Positions 1 through 8,292 of a DNA stretch of 64,000 nucleotides are shown piece by piece. This DNA is from JACVRW01 sp963821275 (GTDB lineage Bacteria > Actinomycetota > Thermoleophilia > Solirubrobacterales > Thermoleophilaceae). The notes beneath the pieces are model-generated. The model did no database searches. It was not told the DNA's origin and worked only from the letters and a program-made list of their open reading frames with translations. Made by a program: the position numbers and the translations under genes. Location: assembly GCA_963821275.1 (NCBI GenBank), contig CAWGDF010000013.1, positions 1 to 64,000 on the forward strand, written 5' to 3'. Each line of letters starts with the position of its first letter. The first letter of the stretch is position 1.

Positions 1-267
1 GGAGTCTGCGCGACCGGAGCCTCAAGCGGCCCGCCCGGTCGTACGCGCATCCCGTGCTCTCGTCTTGTGGGCCGTAGAAGACCCTTACCCGCTTGACCGC
101 CGCTCGGTGCCCAGGGCTAGTACTGACCGCCCGCTGAACGCCGTTGCACCGAGAAGATAGGACTTCGAGACGAACAATCCGGCCTCGCGCCGGGCCGTGG
201 CGGCCGGTGCGGTCGAGGGCGTCGGCCACGCCGGGGCGGATGGATTTGTCCGTCCGATCGACGGCGG
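1..267. other. Left-edge stretch, no gene seen
   Basis: Only short open frames without family resemblance are visible on either strand. The stretch is downstream of the minus-strand hydrolase-glycosyltransferase gene that ends at 268. Confidence 0.5.
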
Positions 268-2373
268 TCAGAGCAGCTCGGCGACCAGCTCCGCGGCGCG
301 GGCGGCGCCGTCGCGTTCCACCTCGCGGTAGGCGACCTCGCGGCCGATCTCCTCGGCGATGGCCGCTGCGATCACGTCGGGTCCGTCGGTCTCGAAGTCC
401 ATGCGCCGGCCCGCGCCGTAGCGCTCGAGACGGTGCCGGACGTGGAAGTTCTGCTCGAAGTGGTGGCGCAGCGGGAAGTACAGGAAGGGACGCTTTCCCG
501 CCGTGAGCTCCATCGCGGTGGTGAGGCCGCCCTGGACGACGGCCAGGTCACAGGCCGCCAGCAGGCGGTAGAGGTCGTGCACGTAAGCGTGGATCTCTAG
601 GCCGTCGTGCTGCGGGAGCGCTGCAGGATCGATCCGAGGTCCCGCTATGGCGATCATCCGCAGCGCCGGCACACGCCGCCTCGCTTCGGGGAGGGCATCG
701 CTCACCTGCCGCAGCAGATCGGCGCCCACGCCCGAACCGCCCACGGTCACGACGCAGACCTGCTCGTCGGGCTTGAAACCCAGCTCGGCCCGTAGTCGCT
801 CGCGGTCGAGCGTGGTCTGGTCGAAGCCCGTCACGTAGCCGGAGAAGTCGAAGTGGTCCCCCGTCCAGTCACGGATCGAGGGTAGGTCGGCCCCGAAGCG
901 CTCGGGCACCACATCATCCGGGTTGCCGACGAAGATCGCGCGGTCACGTACACGTGGGTAGCGAGCGATCTGCTCGATCATCTCGGCGTTGTAGTCGGCG
1001 GTGAGGAACGCTTCGCGCTCTCCTCCGTCCTCGAACGGCAGCCAGCCGATGAAGTCGGTCAGCCAGACGTAGGCGGCGCGCTTCTCCTCCGGGTTCTCGT
1101 GCAGGTAGTAGTCGAGCTCCCACGCCTCGTCGCCGATCCAGAGGTCGTAGGGCTCGTCTCGGACCACGTCATGGAAGACCATGAAGTTCGCGCACAGGAT
1201 CTCGTCCATGCGGCGGATCGCTCGGAAGGCGTGCAGGTCGTGCTCGGCGCACTCCGACTCGATGTGGCCGGACTCGTTGGCCAGGTGTCGGCTCGCCGGG
1301 TGCACGCGCTCTCCCTCGGCCTCGAGAACCTGGGTCACCGGGTGCTGGGCGAGCCAGTCGATCTCGAGGCCGGGGACGCGGCGACGCAGCTCCGAGGCGA
1401 TGGCGACGTCGCGACGGGCATGTCCGAGCCCGATCGGCGAGGAGACGAAGAGCGCTCGTCTGCCCCGGTTGGCGGCGCGCCGCCAACGCGCCACCGGGCG
1501 CGCCGGCCCGATGAAATCACGCAGCAGCACGTTGACCTTGACCGGGTCGCGTGCCATCGGACCGTGCCCCGAGCCCTCCAGAGTGACGAGTCGCCCGCCG
1601 GTGGCGCGGGCGAGCGCGGCCCCCTGGGCGTGAGGGCGGATGAGATCGCGATCGCCATGGATGACGAGCGTCGGGCACCGCACCCGCGCGCAGAGGTCGG
1701 CGAAGCTCTCCAGGCCGCAGAGGCCCAAGGCCGAGTAGCTGTCGCTGAGGGTCTTGACGTCGGTCTCGAGCGCCCAGCCGACACAGTCCTCGATCTGCTT
1801 GGTGGAGTGCGGCTCGTTGAACATCTTCGCGAAGAAGAAGTTCAGGAAGCCCTCGTAGTCGCGCAGCCAGTAGTGGCGGTTGTGCTTGGCCCAGCCCTCG
1901 TCGGTGTCGAGCGGCTCCTCGAAGCGGCCGACGATCTCGCGCTCGGGATGGCCGGGTGCCAGCGCCACCGCCGGCCCGATGTAGGCCACGGCCGCCGCCC
2001 GCTCGGGATGTTCGGCGGCCAGCAGCGTCGCCCACAGCGCGCCACACGAGAGTCCCGCGAGCACCGCCCGCTCGGTTCGCGTGGCGTCCAGCACGGCGAC
2101 CGCGTCGGCGGCGAACTGGCTCTCGACGTAGGCCTCTACGCCGCACGGGCGATCCGAGCGCCCGTTGCCGCGCCCGTCGAAGGTCACGACACGGAAGTGA
2201 CGAGCGAGGTAGGGGATCTGCATCTTCCAGTGGCGGGAGTGGACGATCGACCACGTGGGCAGCAGTAGCACCGTGGGCTCGCCGTGGCCATACACCTCGT
2301 AGAAGAGACGGACCCCGTTACGCTCGACGAAGCCCTCCTCGTCGGGGTAGCGCGCGCGGGTCTGCTCAGACAT
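268..2373 (-). CDS. Alpha/beta hydrolase fused to a GT28-like glycosyltransferase
   Basis: About 700 residues in two modules. The first (roughly residues 1-290) is an alpha/beta hydrolase: oxyanion region VLLLPTW, nucleophile elbow GLSCGAL, acid in HGDRD and histidine in GSGHGPMARD. The second (roughly 300-700) begins FVSSPIGLGHARRD and ends with a nucleotide-sugar site of GT28/MurG type, GGLTTAMELTAGKRPFLYFP followed by EQNFHVRHRLERYGAG. The predicted role is hydrolysis and glycosyl transfer on one polypeptide in the cytoplasm; substrates are unknown. I chose the ATG at 2373 because similar hydrolases start MSEQTR..; a GTG at 2409 in the same frame is possible, and neither has a clear ribosome binding site. 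It stands alone, with gene remnants upstream. The domain calls are strong; the activity is inferred. Confidence 0.85.
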   Translation of the reverse strand: MSEQTRARYPDEEGFVERNGVRLFYEVYGHGEPTVLLLPTWSIVHSRHWKMQIPYLARHFRVVTFDGRGNGRSDRPCGVEAYVESQFAADAVAVLDATRTERAVLAGLSCGALWATLLAAEHPERAAAVAYIGPAVALAPGHPEREIVGRFEEPLDTDEGWAKHNRHYWLRDYEGFLNFFFAKMFNEPHSTKQIEDCVGWALETDVKTLSDSYSALGLCGLESFADLCARVRCPTLVIHGDRDLIRPHAQGAALARATGGRLVTLEGSGHGPMARDPVKVNVLLRDFIGPARPVARWRRAANRGRRALFVSSPIGLGHARRDVAIASELRRRVPGLEIDWLAQHPVTQVLEAEGERVHPASRHLANESGHIESECAEHDLHAFRAIRRMDEILCANFMVFHDVVRDEPYDLWIGDEAWELDYYLHENPEEKRAAYVWLTDFIGWLPFEDGGEREAFLTADYNAEMIEQIARYPRVRDRAIFVGNPDDVVPERFGADLPSIRDWTGDHFDFSGYVTGFDQTTLDRERLRAELGFKPDEQVCVVTVGGSGVGADLLRQVSDALPEARRRVPALRMIAIAGPRIDPAALPQHDGLEIHAYVHDLYRLLAACDLAVVQGGLTTAMELTAGKRPFLYFPLRHHFEQNFHVRHRLERYGAGRRMDFETDGPDVIAAAIAEEIGREVAYREVERDGAARAAELVAELL

Positions 2374-2451
2374 CGCACGCGAGACGACGGTGGTCTCCGG
2401 CACGGCCACAAAGATAGGACGCGTGCCGGGGGCCGACTATTCCCAGCCGGT

Positions 2452-2715
2452 TCAAAATGCCACCGCGCCCTTGCCCGTCCATGCGGCGAGCTCGAACAGC
2501 ACCGCCGGGCTTGTACCGGTGCCGCTGCTGACGCACGTGTGGCCCCGCCGGGTCCAGGTCACGGCGCGATCCCCGCCGGCGCGGAACAGGAGGAACCGCC
2601 GGTTGCCGCGCCGCACCACGCGGTACCGAGCCGGGGGCTGGAGCGCAGCCCGACACGATCGTGTAGGCGATCCGGCGCCCAGCCCTGGAGTAGAAGGCCG
2701 TGAGGGTTGCTCGCA
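2452..2715 (-). pseudogene. Remnant of an anti-sigma-factor-like C-terminus
   Basis: Two minus-strand frames together read like the C-terminal half of a membrane anti-sigma-type protein: one gives SRAGRRIAYTIVSG, the next RYRVVRRGNRRFLLF, VTWTRRGHTCVSSG and FELAAWTGKGAVAF before a stop. A frameshift separates them and there is no N-terminal half. The remnant ends at about 2700, exactly where the plus-strand aldehyde dehydrogenase fragment begins, so both appear cut at one junction. The family assignment is by recalled pattern only and is tentative. Confidence 0.3.
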
Positions 2716-2939
2716 CGAGCTTCGGCCTCGCGTCGGGGATTTGGACGCGCGACCTCGACAAGGCGCACCGGACCGCCCACCGCTACGCACCGGCGCGGTG
2801 TGGATCAACTGCTATAGCGTGTTTGACGCCGCGATGCCAATTCGCCGGCTACAAGGAGTCGGGCTGGGGCCGGGAGATGGGCCACAACGCGTTGGAGAAT
2901 TACCTCGAAACCAAGCCCGTGGTGATCCAGCTCGCGTAG
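2700..2939 (+). pseudogene. C-terminal fragment of an aldehyde dehydrogenase, frameshifted
   Basis: The conserved C-terminal end of an NAD-dependent aldehyde dehydrogenase is readable: FGLASGIWTRDLDKAHRTAH, then GAVWINCYSVFDAAMP in another frame, then back to the first frame for YKESGWGREMGHNALENYLE and TKPVVIQLA before the stop. The catalytic cysteine and all NAD-binding parts are missing, so it cannot be an enzyme. It lies 70 bases upstream of the alcohol dehydrogenase on the same strand, so an intact gene pair may once have existed here. A complete aldehyde dehydrogenase remains at 5152-6693. Confidence 0.75.
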
Positions 2940-3009
2940 CGGGCGACAGTGCAATGGCCGGGGCCGCGCGCCGCGCCGCCCCGCCCTCACCGATCGAGAG
3001 AGAGGCACT

Positions 3010-4026
3010 ATGAAGGCCGCCGTCGTTCATGACTTCAGCCAGCCGCTGAGCATCGATGACGTCCCCAGGCCCGAGCCGGGCGACGGCCAGGTGCTCGTCC
3101 GTATCGAGGCCTGCGGCCTGTGCCACACCGACATCCACGCCGCGCACGGCGACTGGCCGATCAAGCCCGACCTGCCGCTGATCCCGGGCCACGAGGGCGT
3201 GGGGATCGTCGAGGCGCTCGGGCCCGGCGCCGGCGAGGAGATCAGCGAGGGCGACCGGGTCGCCATCCCGTGGCTCGGTTTCGCCTGCGGACACTGCCGG
3301 TACTGCAACTCGGGCCGGGAGACGCTGTGCGAGGCGCAGCTCAACACCGGCTACTCGGTGGACGGCGGGTACGCCGAGTACGCCGCCGCCTATGAGCGCC
3401 ACGTCGTGAAGGTGCCCGACGGCGTGGACTCCCTGGACGCGGCGCCGCTGAGCTGCGCGGGCGTGACGGTCTACAAGGCGGTCAAGAGCTCCGAGGTCGG
3501 CCCTTCGCAGCTGTGCGCGGTCTTCGGTGTCGGCGGCCTGGGTCACCTGGCGGTGCAGTACGCCAAGATCCAGGGCGCGACCGTGGTCGTCGTCGACCTG
3601 GAGGACGACAAGCTGGAGATGGCGAGGGAACTCGGCGCCGATTACGTGGTCAACGCCGCCGAGCAGGATCCCGCGGCCGAGATCCAGAAGCTGGGCGGCG
3701 CCGATGCCGCGGTCGCCCTCGCGGTGTCTCCCAGACCCTTCGAGCAGGCCTTCGACTCGCTGGCTCGCGGCGGGACGCTGATGATGGTCGCCCTGCCGCC
3801 GGACAACTACGTGAAGCTGCCGATCTTTGAGACGGTGCTCAGGGGGATCAATATCAAGGGCTCGATCGTCGGGACCCACCGGGACGTCGAGGACGTGTTC
3901 AAGCTGCACACGCTCGGTCGCACCCGCGTGCTCCACGAGACCCGCCCGCTGGAGGACGTCAACGAGGCGTTCGACGACGTCCTGCACGCGCGCAACAAGT
4001 CGCCGCGCCTGGTCCTCACCGTCTGA
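3010..4026 (+). CDS. adhP: Zinc-dependent alcohol dehydrogenase (AdhP type)
   Basis: 338 residues, the usual length for bacterial NAD(P)-dependent medium-chain alcohol dehydrogenases, which oxidise primary alcohols such as ethanol to aldehydes. Catalytic zinc ligands are in EACGLCHTDIH (Cys, about residue 37) and PGHEGVG (His-Glu); structural zinc cysteines are in CGHCRYC and GRETLC; the cofactor fold shows GVGGLGHLAVQYAK near residue 170. The start has a purine-rich GAGAGAGGCACT just upstream. An aldehyde dehydrogenase remnant lies directly 5', and the intact aldehyde dehydrogenase at 5152-6693 on the opposite strand could take the product further to the acid. Confidence 0.94.
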   Translation: MKAAVVHDFSQPLSIDDVPRPEPGDGQVLVRIEACGLCHTDIHAAHGDWPIKPDLPLIPGHEGVGIVEALGPGAGEEISEGDRVAIPWLGFACGHCRYCNSGRETLCEAQLNTGYSVDGGYAEYAAAYERHVVKVPDGVDSLDAAPLSCAGVTVYKAVKSSEVGPSQLCAVFGVGGLGHLAVQYAKIQGATVVVVDLEDDKLEMARELGADYVVNAAEQDPAAEIQKLGGADAAVALAVSPRPFEQAFDSLARGGTLMMVALPPDNYVKLPIFETVLRGINIKGSIVGTHRDVEDVFKLHTLGRTRVLHETRPLEDVNEAFDDVLHARNKSPRLVLTV

Positions 4027-4485
4027 CCACCGGCCAGCGACCGAACCCCCCCGCCATCCGCTCGCGCAGGAACGTCATGCACGAACTCCTCCCATCGCGC
4101 GGCGCGATCGGGCCGGCCCAGTCCTCGGGAACCGACCCCGCGGCCAGGTCGCCTTCGCCGTGGCGAACCGCCTCGTCGGATGCTCAGGGCGAAGCGCCTC
4201 GACGTTGCGGGAGGTGAGCACCGGCTTCCCGTTGCTCTTGTGGCGGAGTTCGCCATGCGGATCACGCGAGCGCGGAAGACGCGCAGGGCCTTGGGGTTGG
4301 CGGTCAGCAGTCGGTGTGGTAGACGGGATCGGAGGGACCCGAGTTGTCGCGATCGTGCTTGGGGATCATATGCCGCCTCCCTCGCCGAGGGGTTCGGCCC
4401 CTGCGCGCCCGACGTCATGAAGGCCCAAGGTGGCCGAGCGCCTGATCGCGAGGAGGCGCTGGCGCCTCCGGTCGACGTCGAGTAG
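4027..4485. other. Gap after adhP, no supported gene
   Basis: Open frames exist on both strands but none resembles a known family or has a convincing start. The stretch separates adhP from a decayed small gene. Confidence 0.4.
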
Positions 4486-4720
4486 GTCGCCGACCGCATC
4501 CGCGAGACTCAACGGGCGGATCATTGACTCCTCGAAGCAAGCGGGTGAGGGGACGGCTCAGCGCCTACGCGAAGGCGCTCGAGAGCATCGCCGAGCTTCA
4601 GGAAAATGTCGCCAAGGGCAGTCAGCTCGACTGGATCACGACGTTCGCCACCGCCGAGGCGACTTCACGCGGGACCTGGCCGAGGCGTACACCGCCGCGG
4701 CCCGCAAGCTGGTCAAGTAA
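4486..4720 (+). pseudogene. Decayed small helical gene (phasin-like), three frames
   Basis: One short helical protein can be read only by moving between three frames: VADRIRETQR, then IIDSSKQAGEGT, then LSAYAKALESIAELQENVAK followed by GSQLDWITTFATAEAT, then FTRDLAEAYTAAARKLVK and a stop. The pieces are collinear and amphipathic, like the small phasin-like proteins of actinobacteria. No frame spans the gene, so either it is decayed or the sequence carries several indels. Function is not assignable. Confidence 0.55.
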
Positions 4721-4819
4721 CTGCGCGGACGGCGCCACTCTTGTCCACCCCGGCTGAGGAGCCCGGCGCTCCCGCTCAGCTACGGAAGCGGCTGCGCTCG
4801 GCCGCGCAGCGGGTGCGTC

Positions 4820-5152
4820 TCAGCGAAGGGGATCGCCCGGCGCGGCCGTGAGGTGCAGGTCCTCCAGCGCCTCGAGTGAGAAGCCGCCGGCCGCGCCGGG
4901 GGCGACGTCGAGGTGGAAGCTGGGGTGCTGCCAGCGGCGGTTTTGATCGCCGTCGATGACGACGGGGACGCCGGCGAGGGCGCCGAGCTGCACGTCGTGC
5001 GGGCTCGCCGGGAGGTCGGCGGCCCGCAGGCACATCGGGGAGCTGCCGTCACAGCAGCCCCCCGAGAGGTGCACGATCAGGTCGCCGTGCTGGGCCCGCA
5101 GGCGCTCGAGCAGGTCGAGCGCCGCGGGCGTCGTGGTGACCCGCTGCGGCAT
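4820..5152 (-). CDS. DUF779 protein, partner of aldehyde dehydrogenase
   Basis: 110 residues with the DUF779 signature: VHLSGGCCDGSSPMC near residues 27-42 and a following VVIDGDQN. The family is commonly encoded next to acetaldehyde dehydrogenases; its role is unknown, and the conserved cysteine pair suggests metal or redox binding (inference). Its ATG overlaps the TGA of the aldehyde dehydrogenase gene (bases 5150-5154), so the two are almost certainly translationally coupled in one operon. Confidence 0.9.
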   Translation of the reverse strand: MPQRVTTTPAALDLLERLRAQHGDLIVHLSGGCCDGSSPMCLRAADLPASPHDVQLGALAGVPVVIDGDQNRRWQHPSFHLDVAPGAAGGFSLEALEDLHLTAAPGDPLR

Positions 5153-6693
5153 CAGAAGAAGCCGAGTGGGTTCGGATCGTAGGACACCAGCAGGCACTTC
5201 GTCTGGCTGTAGTGGTCGAGCATCATCCGGTGGTTCTCGCGGCCGACGCCCGAGTTCTTGTAGCCGCCGAAGGCCGCGTGCGCGGGGTAGAGGTGGTAGC
5301 AGTTCGTCCACACGCGGCCGGCCTGGATGCCGCGGCCCATGCGGAAGGCGCGGCTCGTGTCGCGCGTCCATACGCCGGCGCCAAGGCCGTAGGGCGTGTC
5401 GTTGGCGATCCGCAGCGCCTCGGCCTCGTCCTTGAACGTGGTGACCGCGAGCACGGGCCCGAAGATCTCCTCCTGGAAGACCCTCATGGCGTTGTGGCCC
5501 TTGAGAACGGTCGGCTTGTAGTAGTAGCCGCCCGCGAACTCCCCCTCGGCGTCGTAGCGCTCGCCGCCGCAGAGCAGCTCCGCGCCCTCCTCGAGGCCGA
5601 TCTTCACGTAGCTCTCGATCTTCTCGAGCTGGGCCTGGGACACCTGTGGGCCCATCATCGTCGACAGGTCGAGCGGGTTGCCCTGCTGGATGCGTCCGAT
5701 CCGTTCCAGGCAGCGCTCCATGAAGGCGTCGTAGATCGACTCCTGGATGAGCGCCCGCGAAGGGGCCGTGCAGACTTCGCCCTTGTTGAACGCGTAGAGG
5801 ACGAGGCCCTCGATGGCCTTGTCGAGGAACGCATCGTCGTCGTCCATGACGTCCGCGAAGAAGATGTTCGGCGACTTGCCGCCGAGCTCCGTGGTGGACG
5901 GGATCAGGTTCTGCGCGGCGTACTGCATGATCAGGCGGCCGGTGACGGTCTCGCCGGTGAAGGCGATCTTCGCGATCCGCTTGCTCGAGGCAAGCGCCAT
6001 TCCGACGGACGCGCCGGGGCCGGTGACGACGTTGATGACGCCCGGCGGGACGACGTCCTGAAGCACCTCCATGAGCTTCAGCAGCGACCACGGCGTCGGG
6101 CTCGCGGGCTTGATCACCACGCAGTTGCCGGCGGCGACCGCGGGCGCCAGCTTCCATGCCGCCATCAGCAGCGGGAAGTTGAACGGGACGATCTGCCCGA
6201 CGACGCCGAGCGGCTCGTGGAAGTGGTAAGCGATCGTGTCCTTGTCGATCTCGGAGATCCCGCCCTCCTCAGCGCGGATCGCGCCGGCGAAGTAGCGGAA
6301 ATGGTCGATCGCCAGCGGAAGGTCGGCGCCGAGGGTCTCGCGGACCGGCTTGCCGTTCTCCCAGCTCTCCGCGACTGCGAGCATCTCCAGATTCGCCTCG
6401 ATCGCGTCAGCGATCGCGTTCAGGACCTCGGCGCGGTCCGTCGTCGAGGTCTCGCCCCACGCCTCGCGAGCCGCATGCGCGGCGTCGAGCGCGAGGTCGA
6501 CGTCATGTGAGGTCGAGCGCGCGACCTCGCAGAACGGCCGTCCCGTGGCGGGACTCGGATTGGCGCTATAGGCGCCCTCGACCGGAGCGACCCAATGGCC
6601 GCCGATGAAGTTCTCATAACGCGGCTCCAGCGAGACAGCGCTTTCGCGCGAGCCTGGTGCTGGATAGACAGTGGTCTGGACGGCAACGGCCAT
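5152..6693 (-). CDS. NAD-dependent acetaldehyde dehydrogenase (ExaC/AldB type)
   Basis: 513 residues, full length for this class, which oxidises acetaldehyde or chloroacetaldehyde to the acid. Visible motifs are FNFPLLMAAWKLAPAVAAGN (cofactor side), KPASPTPWS, FTGETVTGR, ELGGKSPNIFF with the general base Glu, and NKGEVCTAPSR with the catalytic Cys. The ribosome binding site is GAGGAGG, about ten bases before the ATG. It is followed by the coupled DUF779 gene and faces the alcohol dehydrogenase, suggesting a two-step alcohol oxidation. The call of this subfamily rests on the DUF779 partner and the GEVC motif. Confidence 0.94.
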   Translation of the reverse strand: MAVAVQTTVYPAPGSRESAVSLEPRYENFIGGHWVAPVEGAYSANPSPATGRPFCEVARSTSHDVDLALDAAHAAREAWGETSTTDRAEVLNAIADAIEANLEMLAVAESWENGKPVRETLGADLPLAIDHFRYFAGAIRAEEGGISEIDKDTIAYHFHEPLGVVGQIVPFNFPLLMAAWKLAPAVAAGNCVVIKPASPTPWSLLKLMEVLQDVVPPGVINVVTGPGASVGMALASSKRIAKIAFTGETVTGRLIMQYAAQNLIPSTTELGGKSPNIFFADVMDDDDAFLDKAIEGLVLYAFNKGEVCTAPSRALIQESIYDAFMERCLERIGRIQQGNPLDLSTMMGPQVSQAQLEKIESYVKIGLEEGAELLCGGERYDAEGEFAGGYYYKPTVLKGHNAMRVFQEEIFGPVLAVTTFKDEAEALRIANDTPYGLGAGVWTRDTSRAFRMGRGIQAGRVWTNCYHLYPAHAAFGGYKNSGVGRENHRMMLDHYSQTKCLLVSYDPNPLGFF

Positions 6694-7150
6694 GACGCAG
6701 CCTCCTCGGAGGATTCAACGGCTCATTAAGAGAACTGGCCCCGCAGTCGATCCCGTTCGCCTCAATAGTGAGTTGCCTCGTCGCGCTGGCGCGCGCCTGG
6801 GCGTAATACCGCTTCTTCGGCCGGGATTGTTGGCCACAGGGCCAACCTGAAACAAGGGTACTCCTCTAGAGCGCGCAGTGCGTGCCCGAGGCTGCGCCAG
6901 CCGCTTCGCCGGACCCTCCAGCGGGCGCTCTTCTTCAAGACGTGAAGGGCGTTCATCGAGGCGCGCACAGACGGCTTCTCTGGGGGCTCTCGGCGCGCGC
7001 TGTAGCCGAGCGGGGTCTTCGCCCTCTGGCAAGGGAGATCTCTGAGCGGGAAGTACGCGCTGCCGACCAAGCCCGCAGGAAGTCGGACCGTCCGGCCGGA
7101 CGCGGGGTGCACGTCGGGCGAGGTGCCTGCGTATGCGCATGAGTATGGGA
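6694..7150. other. Intergenic, no supported gene
   Basis: Upstream region of the aldehyde dehydrogenase. It must hold that gene's promoter, but I see no clear sigma-factor or operator motif. The minus-strand frames here do not resemble known proteins. Confidence 0.4.
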
Positions 7151-7605
7151 CTAGGCGATCCTTCGGGCGCAGAACGAAGAGGTTTCGCCCGCGCCCGGCA
7201 GGACTGTTCGAGGTTGAGCGCGCGCGGGATCGCCCACCTCGTGCCATAGCGGCGGACAGCGTCGGCAGCCCGCTGTGCCGCTCGACCTCCTCGATGGCCG
7301 AGAGCGAGGGCATCTGCACGCAGGCGGAGAGCACCAGCGCATCGCAGTCACGCAGGTCAAGGCGCTTCCCGTGGGTCTTGAGGTCCTCCGGATCGAGCGC
7401 AGCGACGGCGTGGTTGCGGACGACCTCAAGGCTGATTGGGTCGCCGACCTCGATCCCGCCATCCTCGATGTGCCCGGCGACGAGCCGCGTGAGCTCCCTT
7501 GCGATAGGGCGTGACCATCCCGATCATGCGGGCGCTGAGGGCATGAAGCGCATCGACCAAAGCGCCCCGCCGAGGAGACCACCGGCGCCGGTGCGTGCTC
7601 TTGAT
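7151..7605 (-). pseudogene. Asp/Glu racemase-superfamily (maleate isomerase/arylmalonate decarboxylase-like) remnant
   Basis: Moving between minus-strand frames gives the C-terminal half of this superfamily: GALVDALHALSAR, IGMVTPYRK, ELTRLVAGHIEDGGIEVGD, then LRDCDALVLSACVQMPSLSA with the second catalytic Cys, IEEVERHSGLPTLSAA and VLPGAG. The first half, including the N-terminal cysteine, is absent. The break near 7605 lies directly next to the IS110-type transposase remnant, which suggests that insertion or a later deletion removed the 5' end. Several frameshifts confirm decay. Confidence 0.6.
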
Positions 7606-7628
7606 TCGATCTCGGCCTACACGACCTA

Positions 7629-8280
7629 GTGACGCTTGGCGCCCTGCGCCAGGATCGCGACCGAGGTGATCTCGCCGATCCCGTAGTGCGCCATCAGCGC
7701 CCGGCAGCCGGGCTGGCGGCGGGCGAGCGCCCACAGCTCAAGGTCAAGCGGCGCACGCTGTCCATCGACCGCGTCGATCATCTGCAGGGCGACCTGGATC
7801 TGGCGGTGGGCGGCGTCGGGCAACTCGAGCGCCTCCAGCCAGCCGCGGCTTTCGGGCCTGAGCAGGTCCCGCCGGCGCTCGACGCCTGTGGTGGTAGAGC
7901 TGCGCCTGGATTCCGCTGCTGCCACTCGCAGCGCTCGTCGATCAGCGTGTGCCGCAGCCTCATCCTGGCAGCTCGAGCATCTGCTCGGGCGGGATCCACG
8001 ACTTCGGCACCCGCCCCGCCTGCAGCAGCTCGCGCAACCGCCGCGCGTCCTGGCGGTCGGTCTTGGCGCGCTTCTCCGGGCCGCGCAGCGCACTGGTCTC
8101 CGCCGGCTCGGCCAGATGCACGTCCGCACCCACCGCCCGCAGCTCCTCGACCATGAAGCGCCAGCCGGTCGTCGCCTCCAGCGCCGCCTCGATCTGCTCT
8201 CCGTCCGCCGGCATGCTGGTGGCGGGCTACCTGCGCCAGGCGGTCTACGGCGACGCGCGCAAGTCGCCCGGGGTGTTGTA
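7629..8280 (-). mobile_element. IS110-family transposase remnant, frameshifted
   Basis: Pieces of an IS110/IS116/IS902 transposase lie in three minus-strand frames. N-terminal DEDD-domain residues read EATTGWRFMVEELRAVGADV, LAEPAETSALRGPEKRAKTD and RQDARRLRELLQAGRVPKSW; a middle piece reads RLRHTLIDERCEWQQR; the C-terminal Transposase_20 part ends RALMAHYGIGEITSVAILA. At least two frameshifts break it, and the extreme N-terminus and the final serine-containing region are not recognisable. I see no terminal repeats, as expected for IS110. It sits between the racemase-like remnant and glpX. Confidence 0.8.
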
Positions 8281-8292
8281 GCGTCCACAGCG

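Noticed and set aside
1099..2268. Long plus-strand open frame opposite the hydrolase-glycosyltransferase gene
   Set aside because: It is the antisense of a clearly coding gene in GC-rich DNA, with no family similarity. The same applies to similar long shadows at 5212-6510, 15378-16760, 23751-25286, 33139-34320 and 55009-56115.
7888..8292. Extended glpX start at 7888
   Set aside because: The extension is antisense to the transposase remnant and GlpX proteins do not carry it.
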